Assembly (NCBI GenBank): GCA_037355855.1
Contig: CM074758.1
Coordinates: 7,599,001-7,663,000 of the forward strand
Reading direction: 5' to 3'
DNA: 64,000 nucleotides
Source: Pseudo-nitzschia pungens
Lineage: Eukaryota > Bacillariophyta > Bacillariophyceae > Bacillariales > Bacillariaceae
Shown: one piece after another, positions 11,200 through 22,400 of the stretch
Layout: every line of letters starts with the position of its first letter
Position numbering within the stretch: the first letter of the stretch is position 1
Position numbers and translations under genes: made by a program
Notes under the pieces: model-generated
Database searches by the model: none
What the model saw: only the letters and a program-made list of their open reading frames with translations
What the model was told of the DNA's origin: nothing

Positions 11200-13130
11200 T
11201 ACAACCTATCACTCAACTGGTGCTTTTCAGTTTGTTGATTTGCCCTCAACCGGTGCTTCTCCTGCCCCGGCCTTTGTCATCACCTGGCACTTTTACATCC
11301 CAGAGCAGTGTCTGCTGTTGCTCCAGCACCCAACGGGTTGCTTTTCAGCTGTTGGTTTGCCCTCCATTGGTGCTTCTCCTGCCCCGGCCTTTGCCCTCAA
11401 CCGGTGCTTCTCCTTCCCCGGCCTTTTTCATCACCTGGCACTTGCACTTCCAAGAGGCGTGTCTGCTGTTGGTCCAACACCCAATTGCCTGCTTTTCAGT
11501 TGTTGCTTTGATCTCAACCGGTGCTTCTCCTTTCCCGGCCTTTGCCCTCAACCGGTGCTTCTCCTTTCAAGCGCGGCGTTCCAGTTGTTGCTCCTGCACT
11601 CCACTGGAGGTTTTCTGCTGTTGATTTGCCCTCCACCGGTGCTTTTCCTGCCCCGGCCTTTGCCCTCAACCGGTGCTTCACCTGCTCCGGCCTTTGTCAT
11701 CACCTGGCACTTGCACATCCAAGAGGCGTGTCTGCTGCTGGTCCAACACCCAATTGCCTGCTTTTCCGTTGTTGCTTTGATCTCAACCGGTGCTTCTCCT
11801 TTCCCGGCCTTTGCCCTCAACCGGTGCTTCTCCTTTCAAGCGCGGCGTTCCAGTTGTTGCTCCTGCACTCCACTGGAGGTTTTCTGCTGTTGATTTGCCC
11901 TCCACCGGTGCTTCTCCTGCCCCGGCTTTTGCCCTCAACCGGTGCTTCACCTCCTCCGGCATTTGTCATCACCTGGCACTTGCACATCCAAGAGGCGTGT
12001 CTGCTGTTGGTCCAACACCCAATTGCCTGCTTTTCAGTTGTTGCTTTGCCCTCACCCGGTGCTTCTCCTGCCCCGGCCTTTGCCCTCAACCGGTGCTTCA
12101 CCTGCTCCGGCCTTTGTCATCACCTGGCACTTGCACATCCAAGAGGCGTGTCTGCTGTGGGTCCAACACCCAATTGCCTGCTTTTCAGTTGTTGGTTGGC
12201 CCTCCACCGGTGCTTCTCCTGCCCCGGCCTTTGCCCTCAACTGGTGCTTCACCTGCTCCGGCCTTTGTCATCACCTGGCACTTGCATATCCAAGAGGCGT
12301 GTCTGCTGTTGGTCCAACACCCAATTGCCTGCTTTTCAGTTGTTGCTTTGATCTCAACTGGTGCTTCTCCTTTCCCGGCCTTTGCCCTCACCCGGTGCTT
12401 CTCCTTTCAAGCGCGGCGTTTCAGTTGTTGCTCCTGCACTCCACTGGAGGTTTTCTGCTGTTGATTGCCCTCCACCGGTGCTTCTCCTGCCCCGGCCTTT
12501 GTCATCAACCGGTGTTTCCCCTGCTCCGGCCTCTGTCATCACCTGGCACTTGCACATCCAAGAGGCGTGTCTGCTGTTGGTCCAACACCCAATTGCCTGC
12601 TTTTCAGTTGTTGCTTTGCTCTCCACTGGTGCTTCTCTTGCCCCGGCCTTTGCCCTCACCCGGTGCTTCTCCTGCCCCGGCCTTTGTCATCACCTGGCAC
12701 TTGCACATCCAAGAGCGCGGCGTTTCCGTTGGTGCTCCTCCACTCCGCTGGAGGTTTTCTGCTGTTGAGTTTCACTCCACCAGTGCTCCTCCTGCCCCGG
12801 CCTTTGCCCTCAACAGGTGCTTCACCTGCTCCGGCCTGTGTCATCACCTGGCACTTGCACATCCAAGAGGCTGGTCTGCTGTTGGTCCAGCACCCAATTG
12901 CTTGCTTTTCAGCTTTTGTTTGCCCTCAACCGGTGCTTCTCCTGCCCTGGCCTTTGTCATCACCTGGCACTTGCACTTCCAAGAGGCGTGTCTGCTGTTG
13001 GTCTAGCACCCAATTGTTTGCTTTTCAGCTGTTGTTTGCCCTCAATCGGTGCTTCTCCTGCCCTGGCCTTTGTCATCAACCGGTGCTTCTCCTGCCCCGG
13101 CCTTTGTCATCACCTGCCCTCAGTGCTCCA
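11200..13130 (+). repeat. Higher-order tandem repeat in the LINE 5' UTR
   Basis: The core CACCTGGCACTTGCACATCC occurs, with small variations, at about 11281, 11432, 11701, 11970, 12121, 12272, 12540, 12691, 12845 and 12961. Spacings are mostly 151 or 268-269 bp, so long units are a short unit plus about 118 bp. Each unit also contains an iterated CCGGTGCTTCTCCTGCCCC. Copy E has a shorter version (about 34068-34900). This resembles the 5' monomer arrays that act as promoters in mouse L1. The long Pro/Leu/Cys frames through it are by-products of the repeat. Confidence 0.85.
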
Positions 13131-13141
13131 CTTCTGGTACA

Positions 13142-16100
13142 ATGCCTCCCCCTCCAACTAAGGGGTGGCCCACCTCCCAAGCAGCTTCCCGGAAGAAAAG
13201 ATCCTCCACGCCTCCTTCTTCTGCTCGGTCTGCCTCTGGGGCTCGGTCTAACAAGCGCCCATTTGTGCAAAAGACCCCTCCAAGACATTCTAGTGTCACC
13301 TCTGCTCTTACTACTCCCTCTCCTACTCTTGATACCAGATCATCCTCTTCCTCTGCCTCATCAGCCTCTTCATCCTCTATGAATGGGTCTTCTGTTGATG
13401 ATATGTCTTCATCTTCTTCTGTGTCCTCATCTGCAGGTGTGCTTTCTGATGTTGAGATGCTTGGCACTGAATCTGCACCAGGGGAATCTGCACCAGGGGA
13501 CACTGCACCAAGGGATTCCTTGCAAACTTCTTCTCTGTCAACAGCTTCTCAGCTAGGCTCCCAGGAGTCAGGTCCTCCGCCGTCAGGTACTCTGTCAGGT
13601 TCTCAGTCGTCAGGTACTCTGCTGTCAGACCCCAAGATGATAAGCTCCCAGTCCTCAGGCTCCCAGTCCTCAGGCTTCCAGCAGCAGGGCTCCCAGCAGC
13701 AGGGATCCCAGCAGCAGGGCTCCCAGCTGTCTGGACCCCGGCCCCCAGTCTCCCAGCAGCCAGGATCCACCCCGGCAGGCTCCCAGCTGCCAAAGGGCTC
13801 TGGGACCTCAGGCAAGTTCCCTGCTTCATCTATCCTCAAGCAGTCTACTCTTGCCTTTTCCTCTGCCCAGAAGTCTGATCCCTCTCAGCAGCAAGCACGC
13901 CAATCCCAACGCCAGGAGGCTCTGGCTGCTGCCAACAGGGCTCATTCCGCTTCCTTCCTCTGGTGTTTTTATGGTAAGGGCCCCTGTTCTGGCAAGGCTC
14001 CTATCCCATCTGCAATTCATGCCTTTCGAAAATCTCCAACTGGTAACCGGTTATGGGCTGGGTGTCCAAGCCCTACACACTTCTTCAGCAAGAAGGAGGG
14101 TAAAGACAAAAAATCCATCCATGATATTTGCCGGACTGCCATCCCTCCTGTTTATGCTCAGGTTTTTCCGGACACTCCAGACTGGCGCAATGCCTCTGTA
14201 GCTTCCTTGGCTTCTATTGCCTCTGCTTGCTTTCAAGGCTCTGCCCCAGCCTGGACCAAGCAACCATCTGGCCAGGCTCTGAAGAAATGTCTTATTGGTT
14301 TGGTCAAGATGTCTCCTGAGTGTTTTGATGACCTGTATTGTGAGGGCAACCTTTTGCCTAGCACTGAAGGCAAAGTATGGTGGGCAGCCAATCAGGTGCT
14401 TGGCTCTCACTGGCATTTCAAGAAGCGCCCTCCTACACCTGCGCCACCAGTGGCTGATGATGCTTCCACTTCCAAATCTTCCACTTCCAAATCAGTGTCC
14501 TTTCTTCCTGGTGGTGGTGATGCTACTGTCTTGTCCTCTTCTGCTGGGCATTTCCTCCAACGCCGAGGGGTTTGCTCCAGTGATTCTAGAGCTCCAGTGG
14601 ATGTCACTGCTGGCACCAAGTGTTCTCATAGTTCTTATGTCACTCTGTCCCTTCCAAGGTTGATGTCACAACGCCCTGGGGAACTGTATGATGAGCTGCT
14701 CAAGTCTCTCAAGGAAGCTTTGGATCTTCTATGGACTGTTGACAAGCGTCTGGTGTTGTATGTTTTTCCCTCCAGAGCCAGGCTCAACCCCAAGGCCAAG
14801 CCTGTTACCAAGTTTTGGACGACACTTCCTGACAGGAAGACCTTGGAATTGTATGTTGCTCAGCTCTGGCTTCGCAGTAGAACTGCTCCTCATCTACGCT
14901 TCTTTTTGGGACACAGTGCTTCCCTGGAGAAACTCTTTTCAGCACAATTGCTCCAGAGGCTCAGAGACCGTGACATGGACCTGAAATATGATCACATACA
15001 GGCCCCAGTTATTGTCACCTGTGGCTTTCTCCTTGGATCTTACATGCCGAGTTTTGATCTTGACCACTACAACGAATTGCTTCAGACTCATCCCAGGTTT
15101 CAGGCATGTCCTATTGCTGTTATCAGGAAGAATATCAGCCTTGACAACTCCAGAACTCCTGATCCCAATCCGGTTCTGGCTGCTCATGTTTTATGTGATG
15201 CAACAAAGCGCGCCCAAACTGTTAAGCTCCTCAAAGCCCAGTTCAACCGTTGCAAACCTTCAGACATTGCCTCTTTACCTGATGGTAAATTCTACAAGTT
15301 TATTGAGACAGCTACCAATCCTTCTGACAGACCTCTTCCCCCCTCCAAGCTCAAGACTGTTTGCCAGGCTAAGCACCGCCAAGCCAAATTTATTGAGAGC
15401 CATGAAACTGCTCCTGTTCTGGGGGTAGTTGATCTTGATCTTCCAGTTGACTTGGGCCAAGGGCTGGGTTTGAAGACACTGCGCAGTGTGCTTCTGGGTA
15501 TCAGAACCCGTGACAATTGGTCATGGCCTCTTTTTCTTTCTGTTGATACCAGTTCATACCAAGGCAAGATCCTTGCTTTGTACAACATCACTACCAAGGC
15601 TGAAGCAATGGCCATGTTGTCTTTCCTGCCTATTTTTCTGGAAGCTCAGTATGGTTCTTGTGTTAGACAATGGTTCTCTTCTGAGTGCTTGACTGAAATG
15701 GAAGCTTACCATTGGGATGATGCAGTCAATTGTGTTGTGGAAACTGAACCTGCTGCAGATCCACTGCAGGATGACTCTCTTCCCTTTTTTGGTGATGGGG
15801 ATGCACGAGATTGGGAACTTGTTGATGATGACTTGTCAGTTGACCTTGCCCCCGACCTCACTTTTGATCTGGATTTGCACTTTAACCTCCAAGCCCGTGC
15901 TGACAGTGGTGGTGGAGGCTTTGATGATTCTCAATCCATGGATACTTTAGCGACAGGCACTTCCAATCTCACTGATGTCCAGGCCTCAGCGCCTGCAGGT
16001 GCTGTTCCTCCTGGCGGTGATCCTACCCATGTGGCCAAGACTGATGCCTCCCCTGGTATCTCTCCTGTTGTTCCCCCTGAAGTTCCTGAACCTCCCCATG

Positions 16101-16336
16101 ATGCCATGGCAGGTGACCTCCCTGTGGCCTCTCCTGAGTCCTCAACTGCAGTTCCTGCTGCCGGTGGTGGGGAAGATGCAGCCTCTGCATTGAGGCTTGG
16201 AGTTGCTGCAATTGCATTCTCTTCCAGTCATGATGCTAGTGTCAGTGATTTGAGCCATGCCAATGTCTCCACCAAATCAGCTCCGGCAACTCTTTCTTCC
16301 GTGCGACAGACTCGGTTTCCTTCTGATCATGGTTAG
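13142..16336 (+). CDS. LINE ORF1 protein, copy A
   Basis: 1064 aa from the ATG of MPPPPTKGW. The frame stays open upstream to 13049, but copy E starts at the equivalent MPPPPP, which fixes the start. The first roughly 270 residues are basic, then Ser/Gly/Gln-rich with tandem units such as SGSQSSGSQSSG and QQQGSQ. A conserved region follows, from about NRAHSASFLWCFYGKGPCSG, and is nearly identical in copy E. The C-terminal region is acidic, then Pro/Ala-rich. I recognise no RRM, gag knuckle or other named domain. By position it should be the RNA-binding ORF1p that packages element RNA. The frame is intact. Its last 80 nt overlap ORF2 in another frame. Confidence 0.8.
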   Translation: MPPPPTKGWPTSQAASRKKRSSTPPSSARSASGARSNKRPFVQKTPPRHSSVTSALTTPSPTLDTRSSSSSASSASSSSMNGSSVDDMSSSSSVSSSAGVLSDVEMLGTESAPGESAPGDTAPRDSLQTSSLSTASQLGSQESGPPPSGTLSGSQSSGTLLSDPKMISSQSSGSQSSGFQQQGSQQQGSQQQGSQLSGPRPPVSQQPGSTPAGSQLPKGSGTSGKFPASSILKQSTLAFSSAQKSDPSQQQARQSQRQEALAAANRAHSASFLWCFYGKGPCSGKAPIPSAIHAFRKSPTGNRLWAGCPSPTHFFSKKEGKDKKSIHDICRTAIPPVYAQVFPDTPDWRNASVASLASIASACFQGSAPAWTKQPSGQALKKCLIGLVKMSPECFDDLYCEGNLLPSTEGKVWWAANQVLGSHWHFKKRPPTPAPPVADDASTSKSSTSKSVSFLPGGGDATVLSSSAGHFLQRRGVCSSDSRAPVDVTAGTKCSHSSYVTLSLPRLMSQRPGELYDELLKSLKEALDLLWTVDKRLVLYVFPSRARLNPKAKPVTKFWTTLPDRKTLELYVAQLWLRSRTAPHLRFFLGHSASLEKLFSAQLLQRLRDRDMDLKYDHIQAPVIVTCGFLLGSYMPSFDLDHYNELLQTHPRFQACPIAVIRKNISLDNSRTPDPNPVLAAHVLCDATKRAQTVKLLKAQFNRCKPSDIASLPDGKFYKFIETATNPSDRPLPPSKLKTVCQAKHRQAKFIESHETAPVLGVVDLDLPVDLGQGLGLKTLRSVLLGIRTRDNWSWPLFLSVDTSSYQGKILALYNITTKAEAMAMLSFLPIFLEAQYGSCVRQWFSSECLTEMEAYHWDDAVNCVVETEPAADPLQDDSLPFFGDGDARDWELVDDDLSVDLAPDLTFDLDLHFNLQARADSGGGGFDDSQSMDTLATGTSNLTDVQASAPAGAVPPGGDPTHVAKTDASPGISPVVPPEVPEPPHDAMAGDLPVASPESSTAVPAAGGGEDAASALRLGVAAIAFSSSHDASVSDLSHANVSTKSAPATLSSVRQTRFPSDHG

Positions 16337-17478
16337 CTCTTCTGATATGAGGTGTGATGGGATGCCTTCCAATCCAAATCCCATCAATGCTTCTCCTGTT
16401 TCTCCCTTTTCCCCCTCCGACTCTTCCCCTGTCCCTCATTTTGTCCAATTAACTCTTCATGGAGAATCTCTTGCTGCTAAGGATTCTGACAGTTTTGGTC
16501 ATTCCTTCCCTCAAGCTCCATCCTCTAACTCCACCATCATCACATTCCAAAACATTGGACCACAGCGCAGAGCTGCCTTTATGTCCATGTCCAAGCACAA
16601 CGCCCGTCAATTTGTCAAGAGCAATGCCAGTGTGGCTCTTTTTGCTGAACATTGTTTGAATGAATCCAAACTCCTGCCCTGTGATCTTTTCAATCGGCGC
16701 ATGAAGAATGTCAGTCCCTCAAGTTTTTCTTATCTTGCTAACAACAAGCATGAAGCTTCTGCCTGCTCTTGGCTTCAGCCTGGCGGCACCGGTTTTTCCA
16801 TTGACCAGCTGTTCAGCTCACACAAGGTTGCACATGGAGCTGATCCATCTGGTCTTGGTAGATGGTCCTTTGTCAAGTTTCAGGGCAGGGATGGCTACAA
16901 TGTCACCATGTTTTCTGCCTACTGCCCAGTTGAAAATGATAGGGATCTTGGCTCAGTCTGGAATCAACAGTACCAATACTTTCAGGCAGCTGAACATCTT
17001 TTCAGTCCCAATCCATGCATTCTCTTTCACAGGGATTTGACTGCTGCCCTTCAGGTCTGCCTGGGTGCAGGTGATCAAGTCATTGTTGGGATTGACCAGA
17101 ATGCTGATGTCAGGACTGATGGCTTGTCTTTTGAGCTCAAGGCTCTTGGTTTCAGAGATGCCATTCTTACCCTTCATAGTACGTCTTCTCCTCCTGCCAC
17201 TCACAACCGAAACACTACCAGAACACCAATTGATGCCATTTGGGTCTCTGAGAATGTTGATGTTCTCAGGGCTGGGTATTGTCCCTTTGGAGGTGCCCAT
17301 GGTATGGAATCTGACCATCGCATGCTCTGGATTGAGGTTTGTAATGGCAGCATCATGGGCAAATATTTGCCACCTCCTGTGAGATTCTCTCTTTCCAAAC
17401 TCCAGTCCTCCCATCCTCATCTGCGACAACGGTATTTCAAGCGAGTGAGGCACTGCTTTCTCAAGGCTGGAGTGTTTT

Positions 17479-17494
17479 CTCTCCAAGCTAAGCT
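17479..17494 (+). repeat. Left target-site duplication of element C
   Basis: The sequence ctctccaagctaagct lies here and again at 19430-19445. It is part of the ORF2 codons for FSLQAKL and was duplicated when C inserted. Confidence 0.9.
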
Positions 17495-19429
17495 ACAATT
17501 TGCGCGACGCGCATTTTGTCCGACGTTCCGATGTTCCAGTACTAAAAATACGTAGATTTCTACACAACTTTACCATGCGATATCTCGCTCCCTTATACAC
17601 CCCCAATCACAACCCCAGGACCTACATGTATTAACCAAGACCTGCGCTCTTCGTTTCTGCTATCGGTTCAGTTGCTGGATGCTTCGTTTGGTTGCTTTGG
17701 TTGCCAATTCACCACTCGGTGGCCGATCAAGCAGCAGCAACAACCAACACAAAACCGACACATAATTTTCTACAGCACTTCCAGTACAGATACTACAGCA
17801 ATTCACCACTCTTTTTCGATGTACGGTACTGCTTCGATCTGTTCCCAAGCTCCAACCAAGGCCCTTACGTATATCTTGCTATACTTAATGTTCTACACTG
17901 TTTCCAAGCTGCTTAAGTGATTCTCACTTAAAGTTCTTCCACTGTAGGAATATTTCTACACGAAATTCCAGATGTCATCTGTTTCCAAGTCTATTGCCCT
18001 GCTGGACCATAAGTGTTTTCGCTTATGGTCCTACTGTTTTCTGACCCAAGCCCAAAAGCCGCTAAGTACAGTTCACTTAAGGCTCTACCATCTACATATA
18101 CCTCTCAGGTGTACAGTATAAATGTCATCTGTTTCCAAGTCTATTGCCCTGCTGGACCATAAGTGTTTTCGCTTATGGTCCTACTGTTTTCTGACCCAAG
18201 CCCCAAAGCCGCTAAGTACAGTTCACTTAAGGCTCTACCATCTACATATACCTCCCAGATGTACTGTATAAATGTCATCTGTTTCCAAGTCTACTGCCCT
18301 GCTGGACCATAAGTGTTTTCGCTTATGGTCCTACTGTTTCCTGACCCAAGCCCCAAAGTCGCTAAGTACAGTTTGCTTAAGGCTCTCCTACCTACATAAC
18401 CCTGTCAGGTGCACACTTCAACTGTCATCTGTTTTCAAGTCCACTGCCCTGCTGGACTATAAGTGTTTCGCTTATGGTCCTACTGTTTCTCGACCCAAGC
18501 CCCAAAGCCGCTAAGTACAGCTTGCTTAAGGCTCTCCTACCTACATAACCCCCTCAGGTGCACACTTCAACTGTCATCTGTTTTCAAGTCTACTGCCCTG
18601 CTGGACCATAATTGTTTTTGACTATGGACCTACTGTTTTTCTGACCCAAGCCCCAAAGCCGCTAAGTACATGTTACTTAATGCTTCACCACCAACATATA
18701 CCCCTCCAGTTCACAGTACAGCTGCCACCTGTTTTCAAGCCTACAGCCCTGATGGTTCATAAGTGTTATCACTTAAAGGCCGTGTTTCCAAGCTACTACA
18801 GGAGAGCAAGTTCGTTCTACGAATTTGGTAGTAGGCTCCACTGCCTCTTAGTGTTTCGACGGAATACAAGCATTACCTGGGAAATTTTGCTTGTTTTCGG
18901 TGTACGGTACCATACGAATGGTAAGGAGTGTGTGGTAAGGAATGTGTTTGGGGCTGACTACTCGCATTACTGATGCTGCACTCCAGCATCCAGAGAGGAG
19001 TTTTGCTTTTGTACGCTGACCACTAGCATTACTGATACTATGTATCTGAGGAAGGGTTTTGCTTGTGTCGGCTGACCACTAGCATTACGGATGCTGCATA
19101 CCAGCATTGGAGGGACAGTTTTGCTTGTGTCTTTCCCTTTCACGTTCTTGTTACCCCGTCTCCTGTACGCTTTGCAACAGCAGTGTCTGTTGTGCTCTGG
19201 ACTGGTTTGTTTTTCTTCCTGTTTCTTACCAAGGTTCGTTTGCAAAATAGTCGTCTTTACAACCTGGGGCCCAAATCCCCCATGGTTGAGGCGACGCGTC
19301 GTTCTACAACTTGGGGCCTAACCTCTCTTCGATTGAGGCGACGATAAAGTCTGGTTACAGACTGAGTAGCTTTTAACCACCTTCGGTGGATTTTCCTACT
19401 TAAATAAGTATATTATTATTATTATTATT
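17495..19429 (+). mobile_element. Element C: non-autonomous LINE derivative without ORFs
   Basis: 1935 bp inside ORF2 of copy A, flanked by the 16-bp duplication. Its first roughly 100 bp (caatttgcgcgacgcgca, then gtccgacgttccgatgttcc) match the 5' end of A and E. Its end (gtctggttacagactgagta, then an (ATT)n tail) matches their 3' end. Between them lie a related 5' UTR segment, an array of 150-bp repeats, three copies of a ~60-bp repeat (about 18958-19140) and no ORF. It should depend on proteins of the autonomous LINE. It is diverged from A and E, so it belongs to its own family and is not a fresh deletion. Confidence 0.85.
17972..18830 (+). repeat. 150-bp tandem array in element C
   Basis: Units start at 17972, 18122, 18272, 18422, 18571 and 18722, with spacings of 150, 150, 150, 149 and 151 bp. 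Each holds tgtcatctgtttccaag, a segment around gaccataagtgttttcgc, and ccgctaagtac. Early units are the most alike and the last is diverged. The array occupies the place of the ORFs in the autonomous element. Confidence 0.9.
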
Positions 19430-22400
19430 CTCTCCAAGCTAAGCTGGAGCACCTACTGGCTCAGTTTCAGTCTGGGGATATTTCTGTGCGCACTGATCTC
19501 ATCACCACATATGAAGTTCTCCATGAAACCTCTACCTCTCTCAGGCTCTCTGTTGAACAAAACCTCTGCCACACTAGAGCTGGTTTGGTTCCATGGTCAC
19601 CTAAGCTGCAAGTCTATCGGGATACCATTGACTTTTGGCGGCGTGTTGTTAAGTTGAGACAGGGTGTGTCCACCAGTCATACTGTTTTGAAAAGGTTGGC
19701 CTGCAAGCTTTCTCTCTACAAAGGAGAACACAGTGACCTTTCCAGTGCTCTCCTCCATCTGAAACAAGCTTACAAGCAATACCGGGCAGTGAAGAAATTG
19801 GCCCCCTCATGGAGAGACTCCTTCAATCAAGGCCTGGTGGATGCACTTCTTGCTGAAGGCAAGCCTCACAACCAGCATGCTTCTCAGATTCGTGCCAGGA
19901 TGCGCCGGGAACGTCTTCAACGAGAGCTTGGTCTCGCTGCTCGGTCTATTCGGGGACGTGTCAACAAGTCAGCAGTCTTGCGCGCTATTGCAGTTGGCCA
20001 TGATGGTGTTGAACAGGTCTTGGAGTCCCAGTCTACTATGGTACCAGCTATGGCTGAATCCAATGTCCGGCGTCAACAGCAGTGTCTTGGCACTCCTTCC
20101 ATGACTCCCTCCTTCATTCAAGATTTTGGCTACCTAGGCACTGCCCATGCTGCTCCCCAAGTCCTTGATGGCACATACATTCCTCCTCCTGCCACTGACA
20201 AATACCTTTCTGAATTTCTTGCCTGTCTCACAGTCCCTGACTCTATTCTGAGTTTGCCCCCCTTTGACTATTCAGTGTGTCCAGCTGACAATGCTGCTGC
20301 CTGGAAACGCCAGAGGGAACGCACAGCAAGTGAACCTTCTTGTTTGAGTTTTGCCCACCACAAGGCATTTGCCCTGGATCCCCAGCTGAACAAGTTTGAC
20401 ACTCTCCTGAGATCTGTCCCCTTGATTGTTGGCTTTTCTCCTTCTGCTTGGCAGGTCATCACTGATGTTGAGATCTTCAAGAAACCTGGTGAATATAGAG
20501 TGGATAAGATGAGACTCATCCAGTTGATGTCTCCTGAGTTCCAAATCAACAACAAGATGATTGGCAGACGAATTCTTGCCCATGCTGAACGTGCCAATGC
20601 CGTGGCTGTTGATCAACATGGAAGCAGGAAACACCACAAGGCCATCAACACCTGCCTGAACAAGAAGCTCATCTGTGATGTGTTGAGGCAGAAGCGCAGA
20701 TCTGGTGCTGTTGCTATGAATGATGCCAAGGGCTGCTATGATAGGATCTCTCATCCCATTGCAGGTCTCACTCTCCAAAGCTTTGGGGTTCCTGCACATG
20801 TGTGTGAGGTTCTTTTGTCTACTTTGCAACTTGCCAAGCACCACATCAAAACTGGTTTTGGTCGGTCAGGTCCTGTGTATGGTGATGAACCTGTTCCTCT
20901 CAGTGGTTGTGGCCAAGGCAATGGTATTGGTCCAACTCTTTGGGCTTTGGTGTCAACAATTGTCTTCCGAATGATGCAACAGGCTGGGCATGGTGTCCAT
21001 CTTCTCACTTCATTGTCACTGCAACTGGTTTCTCTTGTGGGTTTTGCCTTTGTGGATGACACAGATTTGTTTTGTGCTGGCTCTGATTCCTCCACATCTG
21101 GTGAGGAATTAGCTGTTGACTTTCAGGAAGCTCTTGACCGGTGGGCTGGTGGGATTATTGCCACTGGTGGTGCTATTGAACCTGCCAAATCCTTCTGTTA
21201 TTTGATTGATTTCAAATGGAATGGATCCGGTTGGGATTATCGCTCCATTGCTGACATGCCTGGTGACTTCTCAGTTGCTGACAAGAATGGCAATCGTGCT
21301 ACCCTGGATCGTTTTGAAGTTGACCATGCTGACAAGACTCTTGGGGTTTTTATCTCCATGGATGGCAATGAGGAAGCACAGATTGCTCACATGAAGTCAC
21401 AGTCTCAGTCTTTTGGCTCTCAACTCAGGGCTTCCAAGTGTGAGAAGCGCGCATCCCTCTACACCTTCAAGTATTCTTTCATGAAGTCTGTTGAATACCC
21501 CATGCCTGTCACGCAACTTGATGAGGCCACTTGGACTAAGATAATTCACCCAGCTCTTGTTCCTGTGCTGAATAAAGCAGGGATGTCGCGGACATTTCCC
21601 AGACATGTGTTCTATGGTCCTTCCCTCTATCAAGGCTTTGGATTCATCCATCCATACCTCCTCCAAGAGTTCAGTCATATTGCCACCCTCTTTCAGGAAT
21701 CTGTCAGGTCCTCACAAACTGGTAGGATTCTCAGGCTAACTGCTGAGTCTCTCAGGCTCGAACTTGGCATTCCTCTCCATCTTGGTGTCACACCATATCA
21801 TCCTTTTGCTTCCTACGTCACTCCTTGCTGGTACAAACATGTGTGGAAGTTTTTCTCTGTTCACCCTGTGAGCTTGTTTGAAGACTTCCCAGATCTTCCT
21901 CTGTTACGTTCCAATGACTGTTATCTCATGCAAGCCTTTGTCAACTCTGGCTTCAGAGGTGCTGACTTGTCCCTTTTGAATCACATGCGCATGTCCCTCA
22001 AGGCTATTTCCCTTGCTGACATTTGCACTCCAGATGGAAAAAGACTCTCTCCCATGGCTTTCCAGCTGACCTCCTCCAATCACTTGAGGGATCATCTTGA
22101 CTGGCCGAGATGTCCTCCATCTTGGCCTCCAGCAGCAAAGCGCTTATGGACTAAGGCACTTCAGACCTGTTTTCTTCCCCCCTGTCCACCCCCTGCCGCC
22201 AGGGCACTGGCTCCTTCTTTTCATCTTGGGCATTGGCTCTCTCCCCAGACAGCTTCTCTCTGGCCTTGGTTTTTGTCTCCATCCACCAACAGAATATTCT
22301 TCAAAACTTCTACTGGCTGGATTGTGAGCACCTCCCAGGGCAGGGGCAGATACAGGGTCACTTCTGAACTCATTTCTGACAAACCAGCCTGTGCTGATGT

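Noticed and set aside
11079..13382. Series of overlapping Pro/Leu/Cys-rich ORFs upstream of ORF1 in copy A (and 33982-35007 in copy E, minus strand)
   Set aside because: They follow the tandem repeat through several frames at once, vary with repeat number and have no conserved start. They look like stop-free repeat, not genes.
17972..18830. CRISPR-like appearance of regularly spaced repeats
   Set aside because: Units are contiguous 150-bp tandem repeats without unique spacers, in a eukaryotic transposon. No cas genes are present.
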